Origin: Rheinheimera sp.
Lineage (GTDB): Bacteria > Pseudomonadota > Gammaproteobacteria > Enterobacterales > Alteromonadaceae
Length of the DNA stretch: 10,000 nt
NCBI RefSeq assembly: GCF_020217005.1
Contig: NZ_JAIWOI010000377.1
Location: 1-10,000, forward strand
Direction of reading: 5' to 3'
Positions within the stretch are counted from its first letter, which is position 1. Every line of letters starts with the position of its first letter. The notes under the pieces are model-generated. The model was not told the DNA's origin. It made no database searches and was given only the letters and a program-made list of their open reading frames with translations. Both the position numbers and the translations under genes were made by a program. Shown piece by piece: positions 1 through 6,461 of this stretch.

Positions 1-171
1 ATAAGTTCTGCGGATAAAACTCAGTTTAATATGTGGCTTGTTACACCAGTGTGGTTTTGCATACTGAGTGTTGTGTTTTTGTTTCAAAATGCTCGTCAAG
101 CCTGGTTGGTTTTAACAAGCATTTCGGTGCTCTTGTATAGCTGTTTCTTTTTGCTTCGGAGTTTTGGATGA
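1..171 (+). CDS. C-terminal end of a small membrane protein, possibly DUF3649-like (partial)
   Basis: The frame open from the first base ends at TGA 169-171 and gives the last 56 residues of a protein whose start lies outside the window. The fragment is strongly hydrophobic: two likely membrane helices are separated by a short polar loop (FQNARQAW), and it ends in a basic tail (LLRSFG). Its stop overlaps the ATG of the next gene (ATGA), so the two are translationally coupled. Small DUF3649 and DUF3325 membrane proteins commonly precede or follow PepSY-TM genes in siderophore-receptor clusters, and the helix-FxxxARxAW-helix pattern resembles the end of DUF3649 from memory. The reading frame and overlap are seen directly; the family name is inference. 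Confidence 0.6.
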   Translation: MSSADKTQFNMWLVTPVWFCILSVVFLFQNARQAWLVLTSISVLLYSCFFLLRSFG

Positions 172-1751
172 GGGTCAGAGCAGACATTTTACGTATCTAT
201 CAAAGTCTACATACTTGGACAGGTATTACTGCTGGTTTGTTACTGTTTATTGGCTTTTATGCAGGTAGCTTGACTATGTTTAAGCATGAGTTACAGCAGT
301 GGATTGCCCCCCGCACTGTGCATGCAATAGATAAACCAACATCATCACATTCTGACTGGCAGGCGTTGGTTGATAAAGCTCTAGATCGCTATTCGACTGA
401 GCTTGGCAAGGGATTTGATTTGGACTTAACCAATACGACTCCAGTATTGAGTTGGTATAGCCAGGGCAGTGCCAGAGACCTGCATATGGACAACAAACTA
501 GTAGAAGTAAGACTAGATCCGCAAGGTCAACTCACTGTCACTGAGAGTTACGAGAATAAGTTTGGCGATCTGATTGATTATCTGCACCGAAGCGCTGGAA
601 TTGGCGGAGAGATTGGGCATGATCAGGCAGGTGTCTATGTGCTTGGTATTGCAGCAGTGCTTTATTTTCTGGCACTAGTGTCCGGTATAGTTGTTTTGCT
701 ACCTACGTTGGTCAAGAGCTTTTTTGCTCTACGAAGAGACAAAGGCCCAAGCCGTTTCTGGTTGGATAGCCACAATCTGGTTGGGGTAGCAAGCTTGCCT
801 TTCCATTTTATTATTGCCTGGACAGTGGTGAGTTTTGCTTTTCACGATCAGATTTATGGGGGCCTTACGATGTTTTACGGCGAGCAACCTTTGTTCCAGC
901 GCCAAGCGTCCACGACAAAAAAATTTGAACTCAGTCAACTACCTCCAATAGAGCAGCACATTGCAACTGCCATTGACTATAGTCCCGCTCATCAGCCTGT
1001 AAAACTTAGTTTTATGCGCCTTGATACCACGGCTCCTGCGCTATCTGTAAAAATGCTTAACCCCAATGGCATGATGCGTGGTCCTGATACAGATTATTTG
1101 TCTATGCATCCCTACACTCTTGAGATCCAACCTTTTAGTTTTAGCACTGAAGATGGGGCTAGCTATAGCAAGTTTGTCATTGGGTTGTTTTCACTGCATT
1201 TTGGTACTTACGCTGGTAACTTTGGTCGATGGAGTTATTTTATCATGGGGCTTTTAGGGGCGTTTTTATTCTACAGCGGTAATCTGTTGTGGCTTGATAA
1301 ACGCATGAAAAATAACTCGGGGCAAAGGCGTAGTTGTAGGATCATGGCCGCTTTAACTATAGGTATTTGTCTGGGCTCAATGTTGGCAGTTGCACTGACT
1401 ATGCTGTTTGGGAAGTTACTTGGCCCTGTATTGATGAATATAAACTACGCCTATTTATATTGTTATTATTTAGGTTTCATCACCTTTATCGGCTATAGCT
1501 TTTGGCGTGGAGCCGCAGTAGCGGCTTACCATGGTTTAGGAGCGTTGGCTCTATGTTGCGCTGCCTTGCCTCTTACTACTTTATATCTAAACTGGCAACA
1601 AACCTCTTGGCATGAAATTATCCCAAGCATAGGCGTCGATATAATGGCACTGGTATTTGCGTTTATATTTTTGTACGCGGCTCACAAAAGCAAAGTGCGA
1701 ATGTCAAATTCGACTGTTGATGGAGTGTGGTGTCTACAACATAAGAATTGA
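168..1751 (+). CDS. PepSY-associated TM helix (PepSY-TM) membrane protein
   Basis: A 527-residue inner-membrane protein of the PepSY-TM family. Members are often encoded beside TonB-dependent siderophore receptors and are thought to act in iron or heme uptake or reduction, but most have no proven activity. The family layout is visible: helix 1 at about 17-36 preceded by LHTWTG (His15); a periplasmic domain at about 40-150; helices at about 155-178 and 204-225 with His202 and His213; a second periplasmic domain at about 228-335; then LHFGTYAG (His344) leading into a helix at 355-376. The intramembrane histidines could bind heme or metal. The C-terminus adds about four more helices (392-414, 424-445, 452-474, 487-505), as in the long family members. 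The start is fixed by the ATGA overlap with the preceding gene, which suggests one operon. No clear terminator follows. Confidence 0.85.
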   Translation: MRVRADILRIYQSLHTWTGITAGLLLFIGFYAGSLTMFKHELQQWIAPRTVHAIDKPTSSHSDWQALVDKALDRYSTELGKGFDLDLTNTTPVLSWYSQGSARDLHMDNKLVEVRLDPQGQLTVTESYENKFGDLIDYLHRSAGIGGEIGHDQAGVYVLGIAAVLYFLALVSGIVVLLPTLVKSFFALRRDKGPSRFWLDSHNLVGVASLPFHFIIAWTVVSFAFHDQIYGGLTMFYGEQPLFQRQASTTKKFELSQLPPIEQHIATAIDYSPAHQPVKLSFMRLDTTAPALSVKMLNPNGMMRGPDTDYLSMHPYTLEIQPFSFSTEDGASYSKFVIGLFSLHFGTYAGNFGRWSYFIMGLLGAFLFYSGNLLWLDKRMKNNSGQRRSCRIMAALTIGICLGSMLAVALTMLFGKLLGPVLMNINYAYLYCYYLGFITFIGYSFWRGAAVAAYHGLGALALCCAALPLTTLYLNWQQTSWHEIIPSIGVDIMALVFAFIFLYAAHKSKVRMSNSTVDGVWCLQHKN

Positions 1752-1845
1752 GTAGTCTGTCGGAATGAAACGACATGCATATGCTTTGTTATAATCGCGT
1801 GAGTGAATGTGATTTCATTATTGAACAAAGCTACAGAGAAGTGCT

Positions 1846-2148
1846 CTATTCGCTCAGGGCTTTAGGGTCTGGAATGATATTGTTTCGGACTAAGCTACGG
1901 CGTACGCTCTGACATAGTTTCCCGAAACGCCTTAATTCATCAAACTTAGGAGTAATACCTCTTTTCATCGCACTTTCCCAATAAGAAAGCTCAGAGTCAA
2001 CCATCTCCAGCATTTTCTTCGGGCAACCGACACAATCTGTGTTGGTGCCACAAACAAAAGTGGATGGTTCATAGAGCGGAAGGGTTTGTTTGACCTCCGC
2101 AATAAGCTGGAGCATTGCTGTTTTCAAATCCGGTTTTTTGCTCATCAC
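1846..2148 (-). CDS. Conserved-looking small protein with CX5CX2C cysteine cluster, function unknown
   Basis: A 100-residue, mostly helical, soluble protein with no signal peptide or membrane segment. I do not recognise a named family. Its clear feature is Cys33-X5-Cys39-X2-Cys42 (CGTNTDCVGC) plus Cys79, enough to bind zinc or an Fe-S cluster. A basic C-terminal half (MKRG, LRRFGK, VRRSLVR) could contact nucleic acid or another protein. Two starts are possible. GTG at 2148-2146 has GAGGTG 8 bases upstream. ATG at 2145-2143 follows directly and has AAGG only two bases away. The better spacing favours GTG, although ATG would change only one residue. The gene converges with the PepSY gene and lies downstream of the nor terminator, so it is probably transcribed alone. 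Metal binding is inference. Confidence 0.7.
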   Translation of the reverse strand: MMSKKPDLKTAMLQLIAEVKQTLPLYEPSTFVCGTNTDCVGCPKKMLEMVDSELSYWESAMKRGITPKFDELRRFGKLCQSVRRSLVRNNIIPDPKALSE

Positions 2149-2177
2149 CTTATTTGCACCTCGTTGTATGCAATGTG

Positions 2178-2224
2178 CCCTTATGCTATCAGGCGTAACA
2201 GAATCAGAATATTCCCCATAAGGG
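2178..2224. repeat. 8-bp inverted repeat upstream of the small cysteine-cluster gene
   Basis: CCCTTATG at 2178-2185 is repeated exactly as CATAAGGG at 2217-2224, with 31 bases between them. It lies 30-76 bases upstream of the start at 2148. It could be a split operator or could fold in the leader RNA. One 8-bp match in an intergenic region of this size can arise by chance, and I know no regulator with this half-site. Confidence 0.25.
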
Positions 2225-2283
2225 TTAGTTGCTGTTGAAATGACGCTTTCGTGTTGTTGGTTTGAGTGCGCGGGCTCGTTGGT

Positions 2284-2316
2284 AAAACCGCTGCAGTATT
2301 CGTCATACCGCAGCGG
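2284..2316 (-). terminator. Rho-independent terminator of the nitric oxide reductase gene
   Basis: Read on the minus strand, a GC-rich 7-bp stem (CCGCTGC/GCAGCGG), one A-C mismatch, four more pairs (GTAT/ATAC) and a 5-base loop are followed by TTTT at 2287-2284. The stem begins 18 bases past the norB stop codon. The T-run is short, but stem strength and position make this a convincing intrinsic terminator. It separates norB from the small gene downstream on the same strand. Confidence 0.8.
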
Positions 2317-2333
2317 GTCGGCATGGAGCCAAT

Positions 2334-4595
2334 TTAACCTTGTTTGATTTCTTCCATTGCGGTGCTGGAAAACACACCTTTTACGACTTGCCAGCTAATG
2401 GCCAGAGCACCGACGATGAATATAACGTCACCGAAAGTCCGGACCCAACGAAGGGTGACCAGAATGTCACTTTGCATCACTGCCTCGCTACGGGCATACC
2501 ACAGTCCTTCTGTCGCACTTGCGTAAAACTGTATAAAACCTATGGGCAATAAGCTGGTTGCCAGCATTAACGCTAAACCGATGTTCATCCACCAGAAGGC
2601 CGTTTTCATCAGTTTTTCATCAAACACCAGCTGTGGCCGGATATAACGCAGGATAAGCAGGCAGAAACCCAGCGCCAGGAAACCATAGACACCAAACAGG
2701 GCTGCGTGGGCATGGGTTGGCGTGGTATTTAAGCCTTGCAGGTAGTACAGCGCGATAGGCGGGTTAATCATAAAACCAAACACACCGGCTCCAAGCATAT
2801 TCCAAAAAGCTACTGCAACGAAAAACATCAAGGGCCACTTAATATCTCCCATCCAAGGGGCTTTATTTTTTAAGCGCCAGTTTTCCCAGGCTTCGTAACC
2901 CAGCACCACCAATGGCACTACTTCCAGTGCACTAAAAGTGGCGCCTACAGCCATCACAGGCGTGGTGGTACCGGCGAAATACAGGTGGTGGAAAGTACCC
3001 GGTATACCGCCCAGCATAAAGAGTGATGCTGAGGCCAAACTGGCACTGGTCGCAACTGTACGTGACACCAGCCCCATGCTGTGGAAGATAAAGGCCAGCG
3101 ACACAGTGGCAAATACTTCAAAGAAGCCTTCTACCCACAGGTGAACAACCCACCAGCGCCAGTATTCCATCACTGATAAGTGTGTACGCTCGCCATAGAA
3201 CAGGCCTGCGCCGTAGAATAAACCGACGCAAATCACTGAGGCAGCAAATAAAGCCAACAGGTTTTTATCGCCGGGGGCTTTAAAGGCAGGCACCACAGCA
3301 CGAAGCATCAGCACTAACCAGAACAAGATGCCAACATACTTAATAATTTGCCAGAAACGGCCAATATCGATGTACTCGTAGCCCTGATGTCCAAACCAGA
3401 AGCTGTATTGCTCAGGCATAATTTGCATTATCGCAAAGTAGTTCCCGGTAAAAGAGCCTGCCACTAACACCACTAAGGCCCAAAACAGCAGGTCGACCCC
3501 TAGTTTTTGAAACTTCGGATCTTTACCGCCGTTAATGATTGGTGCTAAAAACAGCCCCGCAGCTAAAAAGCCGGTCGCAATCCAGAACATGGCGGCCTGA
3601 ATATGCCAGGTCCTAGCCAGGCTATACGGTAGCCATTCAGTGGTATTTAACCCATAAAAACCATCGCCTTCTACCGTGTAGTGTGCAGTAAAACCACCCA
3701 GCATCACCTGCAAGGAAAAGAGGGCCACCACCACCAGAATATATTTACCCAGAGCCTTTTGTGACGGAGTCAATTTAAGCAGTGCGATCGGATCCTGTTT
3801 GGGTGCTTCAGGTTCTTCTTCGTCGTGTTTGCGTAAAAATGCCCAGCCCCAAATCAGACCACCGACACCTGCTATCAGTAAAATAATACTGACTAATGAC
3901 CAAATCAGGTTTTCCGCCGTAGGTCTGTTGTCAATGAGCGGTTCGTGCGGCCAGTTATTGGTATAGGTTGCGCTATCCGGGGTGCGCTCAGTACTGGCGG
4001 CCCAGGCTGTCCAGAAGAAAAACTGCGTCATTTCCTGCCGACGGCTTAAAGAGGGCAGGGTATTGTTTTTCATTGCATAGTTAGAGCGGGTTTGGCTAAG
4101 CGCTGCATCATCTCCAAATAAGGCAATATAGTGCTCAGCCGTTTGATTTATGGCTTGTACCCGGCGATCGCTAAGCTCTAAGGTATCTGTAGTTTTATCA
4201 TAGCTGTTCGTGCGATAGGCCTGTTTTAATGCGAACTGCAGGCCATTTTGTTGTGCGGCGTTAAGCTTAGTGTAGCTTTGCCCAAACTCATCCTGTGCCG
4301 CAAGCTCCAGCCAGGCCATCAGCTCACGATGCAACCAGTCGGCGGTCCAATCCGGTGCCTGATAAGCACCGTGGCCCCAGATAGAGCCCAGTTGCATACC
4401 GCCAACCGACTGCCAGGCGGTCTGGCCGTTTAAGATAGTCTCATTGGTCATAATGACCTGGCCTTGCGCATTTACTACTTTGGCCGGAATAGGAGGCGCC
4501 GAACGATACACCTCGGCACCAAAATAGCCAAGCACGCTAAAGGTAATAGCCAGAATGGCAATTAACAGCCACCATAATTTACGATATCCAGCCAT
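2334..4595 (-). CDS. norB: Quinol-dependent nitric oxide reductase (qNOR), single subunit
   Basis: Reduces 2 NO to N2O in the cytoplasmic membrane using quinol; also called norZ. At 753 residues it has the usual qNOR length. An N-terminal anchor (about 7-26) and a periplasmic NorC-like domain (about 30-225) lack any CXXCH heme c site, which separates it from the cytochrome c-dependent enzyme. Helices from about 229 on form the heme-copper-oxidase-type core. Ligands are visible by comparison with cNOR: His331 and His630 for heme b, His628 for heme b3, and His485, His536, His537 and Glu489 for FeB. Glu493 matches the conserved second glutamate. The His485-to-His536 spacing of 51 equals that of cNOR His207-His258. 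The ATG has GAGGGG 5 bases upstream. A NorR/sigma-54 control region precedes it and an intrinsic terminator follows, so it is probably monocistronic. No other denitrification gene is in view, suggesting NO detoxification. Confidence 0.97.
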   Translation of the reverse strand: MAGYRKLWWLLIAILAITFSVLGYFGAEVYRSAPPIPAKVVNAQGQVIMTNETILNGQTAWQSVGGMQLGSIWGHGAYQAPDWTADWLHRELMAWLELAAQDEFGQSYTKLNAAQQNGLQFALKQAYRTNSYDKTTDTLELSDRRVQAINQTAEHYIALFGDDAALSQTRSNYAMKNNTLPSLSRRQEMTQFFFWTAWAASTERTPDSATYTNNWPHEPLIDNRPTAENLIWSLVSIILLIAGVGGLIWGWAFLRKHDEEEPEAPKQDPIALLKLTPSQKALGKYILVVVALFSLQVMLGGFTAHYTVEGDGFYGLNTTEWLPYSLARTWHIQAAMFWIATGFLAAGLFLAPIINGGKDPKFQKLGVDLLFWALVVLVAGSFTGNYFAIMQIMPEQYSFWFGHQGYEYIDIGRFWQIIKYVGILFWLVLMLRAVVPAFKAPGDKNLLALFAASVICVGLFYGAGLFYGERTHLSVMEYWRWWVVHLWVEGFFEVFATVSLAFIFHSMGLVSRTVATSASLASASLFMLGGIPGTFHHLYFAGTTTPVMAVGATFSALEVVPLVVLGYEAWENWRLKNKAPWMGDIKWPLMFFVAVAFWNMLGAGVFGFMINPPIALYYLQGLNTTPTHAHAALFGVYGFLALGFCLLILRYIRPQLVFDEKLMKTAFWWMNIGLALMLATSLLPIGFIQFYASATEGLWYARSEAVMQSDILVTLRWVRTFGDVIFIVGALAISWQVVKGVFSSTAMEEIKQG

Positions 4596-4660
4596 GAGGC
4601 CCCCTCACTACGTTGGTGATGTATCCAAATCTCATTTTTTACTCCAGTTGTGCTATTACG

Positions 4661-4675
4661 GACGGTTCTTCCGTC
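4661..4675 (-). other. Small hairpin near the predicted 5' end of the norB leader
   Basis: GACGG (4661-4665) and CCGTC (4671-4675) form a 5-bp stem with a 5-base loop, and two further pairs can form beyond one mismatch. With the predicted sigma-54 start near 4679, the stem would begin within a few bases of the transcript's 5' end, where such structures can slow RNA decay. There is no T-run, so it is not a terminator. The role is inference. Confidence 0.3.
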
Positions 4676-4689
4676 GGTCACAGACTGGT

Positions 4690-4705
4690 ATCAATAAACG
4701 GGCCA
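4690..4705 (-). promoter_or_regulatory. Predicted sigma-54 (-24/-12) promoter of norB
   Basis: The minus strand reads TGGCCCGTTTATTGAT. Against the sigma-54 consensus TGGCACG-N4-TTGC it matches at all fixed positions except A5 to C and the final C to A. The -24 GG (4704-4703) and the -12 element TTGA (4694-4691) have the correct fixed spacing. Transcription would start near 4679, giving a leader of about 84 bases. The non-consensus last C weakens the call, but the three NorR-type sites upstream strongly support it, since NorR acts only with sigma-54. Confidence 0.6.
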
Positions 4706-4745
4706 TGTTTTAACTTGTTGTTTTAATTTGGCTTTTATATTTCAT

Positions 4746-4758
4746 GGTTAAATTGACC
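4746..4758. promoter_or_regulatory. Predicted NorR enhancer site 1 (GGT-N7-ACC)
   Basis: GGTTAAATTGACC matches the GGT-N7-ACC inverted repeat described for NorR, the NO-sensing sigma-54 activator, in beta- and gammaproteobacteria. It is the most symmetric of the three, extending to an imperfect palindrome at 4744-4760, with a right half (TGAC) matching the E. coli NorR core. Its centre is about 73 bases upstream of the predicted norB start, a normal enhancer distance. Confidence 0.65.
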
Positions 4759-4769
4759 ATTTGAATTTG

Positions 4770-4782
4770 GGTTCTAAATACC
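4770..4782. promoter_or_regulatory. Predicted NorR enhancer site 2 (GGT-N7-ACC)
   Basis: GGTTCTAAATACC keeps the exact GGT-N7-ACC frame with a weaker interior. Its centre is 24 bases from site 1 and about 97 upstream of the predicted norB start. Taken alone it could be chance; as the middle of three sites it fits the triple NorR arrangement. Confidence 0.55.
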
Positions 4783-4788
4783 TTGTTT

Positions 4789-4801
4789 GGTCAAATGTAC
4801 C
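4789..4801. promoter_or_regulatory. Predicted NorR enhancer site 3 (GGT-N7-ACC)
   Basis: GGTCAAATGTACC keeps the exact GGT-N7-ACC frame and the left core GTCA. Its centre is 19 bases from site 2 and about 116 upstream of the predicted norB start. It lies 104 bases before the SirB2-family start codon, so the sites might also serve the divergent gene. Confidence 0.6.
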
Positions 4802-4904
4802 TGCGATGGTGAAAAAGAAGTATGACTCCTTACCTCTTTGGCTATATAGGCAAGGCTTCATCAATTGTTTTAAGGTGGCGGCAGTGTTTTTTTGGGAGCT
4901 GGTT

Positions 4905-5282
4905 ATGGAGTTCTATCCGGATGTGAAACTGTTGCACATGTTGTGCGCTTATCTGAGTGCCGCGCTGTTTATTGCTCGTCTGCTATTGGATCTGACAGGT
5001 AAATTTGATTGGCGTAAAAGTGCTCTGCGCTATCTGCCGCACTTTAATGATTCGATATTATTGACTCTGGCTTTTGTTTTGTTGGCGATAGGTCCCTGGA
5101 AGCCATTTGTACATCAATGGTTGGGTATTAAGATATTAGCTATTGTTTGTTATGTAGTTTTTGGCTTTTTTTCAATGAAGGATAAACTCAGGCTGCGTAC
5201 TCGTTTGATATTTTCTGTGCTGTCCATTTCGTCTCTGTTCCTGGTGTTTTATCTGGCAAAGTTTAAGCCTGTCTTATTTTAA
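4905..5282 (+). CDS. SirB2-family small inner-membrane protein
   Basis: A 125-residue protein with four predicted membrane helices (about 8-28, 48-66, 70-90 and 99-118). The opening YPDVKLLHMLCAYLSAALF and the loop RYLPHFNDSILL carry the conserved SirB2 pattern, including His11, His46 and Lys77 after W72. SirB was first named for an effect on invasion gene expression in Salmonella; the biochemical role of SirB2 is not established. I chose ATG 4905 because the family starts here and GGGAG lies 6 bases upstream. A 48-codon upstream extension in the same frame would need a TTG start at 4761, overlap two of the NorR-type repeats, and match nothing I know. The gene is divergent from norB and shares its control region, so co-regulation by NO is possible but unproven. 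It converges with the acyltransferase gene, with no clear terminator between. Confidence 0.85.
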   Translation: MEFYPDVKLLHMLCAYLSAALFIARLLLDLTGKFDWRKSALRYLPHFNDSILLTLAFVLLAIGPWKPFVHQWLGIKILAIVCYVVFGFFSMKDKLRLRTRLIFSVLSISSLFLVFYLAKFKPVLF

Positions 5283-5384
5283 GCCATTGTTTAAGCTACC
5301 TGCCTGCATCAGGTGATGCTGCATCGGACCTTGATAGACGATTCGCGCTAACTCACCAGTTTCAGGCTTTATCCGTCGTTGCCT

Positions 5385-6461
5385 TTAGGCCCTCTTTGCC
5401 TCTGTTGAAGGGGGGCGATCCAACAGGATGGCGCGTTGAGCTGGGGTGCCCATGGCAAGTAACCAGGGTTGCTGTTGCTGCTGAGCAATAAAATCTTGTT
5501 TGCTGCTTAATCCGTGCCAGTTCAGTTCAATCAAGGCCTGGATCACAGCACCTGCTAAACCATTACCCGGTCCCAGAAGCACTATACGCTGAGGACAGAA
5601 TTCTTTTACCGCGACCTGAATAGATGCGGTGAAATTATAGGTTTCTGTTACTTGCTGTCGCAAAGTGTAGTCACGCAGCTTGTTCAAATCGCTGCAATCT
5701 GGCTGCCAGATCCGGCCACAGCCATCAACCAGCGGCACTGCAGTGGCCTGAAAGGATGAATGACCTATGTTCTGAAGTGCCTGCTCTGAAGCTTGCGCCA
5801 TAAAAGGAGAATGAAAGGCCGAATGACCAGGCAACAGCAGCGGAAAACGTTCGTCAATTATAGGCAAAGTCTGCATGGCCAGACTGATAGCCTCACTGCT
5901 GCCTGCTAATACTGCATAACCACCATAAAGAATGGACATATACAGCTGACCACTGCAGCGTGCTAATAAAGCGTTAACCTGTTGTTGGTAGTCCAATTTG
6001 GGGCGCCAATGCTCATCCACTAATGGATAAATGAGCTGACCGCCATTGTCATCTTTATAGTGGCTTTGGGATGTGTACTGAGCCATCAGGCTGGCTATCC
6101 GCATAGCCTCAGTGCTCTGCCAGACTCCGGAACAGGCCAGCGCCGTGTACCATCCCATCGAATTCCCTGTGATCACTGCGGGTTGATAACAGCTTTGCTG
6201 CAAGGCTTGATAATCAATGAAGCCACTGGCCAAAATAAGTGCGGCGGCATTGTCCGCTTGCTGATAACGCTTGAAATTAAATTGTGGAGCCTGATCCAGG
6301 CTACTGACAGTGCTTAATCCAAGCTTTATTCTGCTCTGATCAAAGCCCGCTAATAATTCGGCGCCCTCAACTGTGTCGCTCAGGTTTTGGCTGATATAGC
6401 CCAATTCTTGTTTCTGATAACTGCCCCTTCCCGGAGCTACCACTAACGTTGAGTAATTCAT
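5385..6461 (-). CDS. FabD-like acyltransferase (malonyltransferase fold) with altered substrate-binding site
   Basis: A 358-residue member of the acyl-CoA:ACP acyltransferase fold. The nucleophile elbow GNSMG (Ser101) and the catalytic His217 (AFHSPFM) are intact, and the C-terminal LLGPGNGLAGAV matches the family's closing motif. Aligned without gaps to E. coli FabD from PAMMAGHSLG onward, His91 becomes Asn100, Glu95 becomes Trp104, and Arg117, which binds the malonyl carboxylate, becomes Met126. The enzyme is therefore unlikely to be an ordinary malonyltransferase and may handle an uncharged or larger acyl group. It is about 45 residues longer than FabD, partly through a Gln-rich C-terminal tail (about 327-358). 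It is the last gene of the operon: its ATG overlaps the stop of the E1 gene (ATGA), with GGAG 5 bases upstream. The window has no ACP or fab genes, so the acceptor is unknown. Confidence 0.85.
   Translation of the reverse strand: MNYSTLVVAPGRGSYQKQELGYISQNLSDTVEGAELLAGFDQSRIKLGLSTVSSLDQAPQFNFKRYQQADNAAALILASGFIDYQALQQSCYQPAVITGNSMGWYTALACSGVWQSTEAMRIASLMAQYTSQSHYKDDNGGQLIYPLVDEHWRPKLDYQQQVNALLARCSGQLYMSILYGGYAVLAGSSEAISLAMQTLPIIDERFPLLLPGHSAFHSPFMAQASEQALQNIGHSSFQATAVPLVDGCGRIWQPDCSDLNKLRDYTLRQQVTETYNFTASIQVAVKEFCPQRIVLLGPGNGLAGAVIQALIELNWHGLSSKQDFIAQQQQQPWLLAMGTPAQRAILLDRPPSTEAKRA

Larger units (their letters stand above)
4596..4904. other. Divergent regulatory region between norB and the SirB2-family gene
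   Basis: This 309-base region has no gene I can support. From the norB side it holds the norB Shine-Dalgarno sequence, an untranslated leader with a small hairpin, a sigma-54-like promoter and three GGT-N7-ACC repeats. The side next to the SirB2 gene (about 4802-4904) holds only that gene's ribosome binding site (GGGAG, 4894-4898); I found no convincing -35/-10 pair there. TTGACC at 4753-4758 resembles a -35 box but has no good -10 partner and overlaps a repeat. Confidence 0.7.

Noticed and set aside
1757..1774. TGTCG/CGACA inverted repeat just past the PepSY stop, as a terminator
   Set aside because: The stem is short, the loop is 8 bases and there is no T-run.
1790..1795. Perfect TATAAT on the plus strand after the PepSY gene, as a promoter for a small RNA
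   Set aside because: The best -35 candidate is 4 of 6 with a 19-base spacer, and no gene or terminator follows before the opposing coding region.
2334..4595. Several 60-70 codon open frames on the plus strand inside norB
   Set aside because: They lie opposite a clear, full-length conserved gene, have no recognisable protein features, and are expected antisense shadows.
4761..4904. In-frame 48-codon extension of the SirB2 gene starting at TTG 4761
   Set aside because: It has no ribosome binding site, overlaps NorR-type repeats and is absent from the family's usual length; ATG 4905 has a good GGGAG and matches the family start.
5306..5319. Palindrome GCATC-AGGT-GATGC between the convergent SirB2 and acyltransferase genes, as a terminator
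   Set aside because: The stem is only 5 bp and no T-run follows on either strand.
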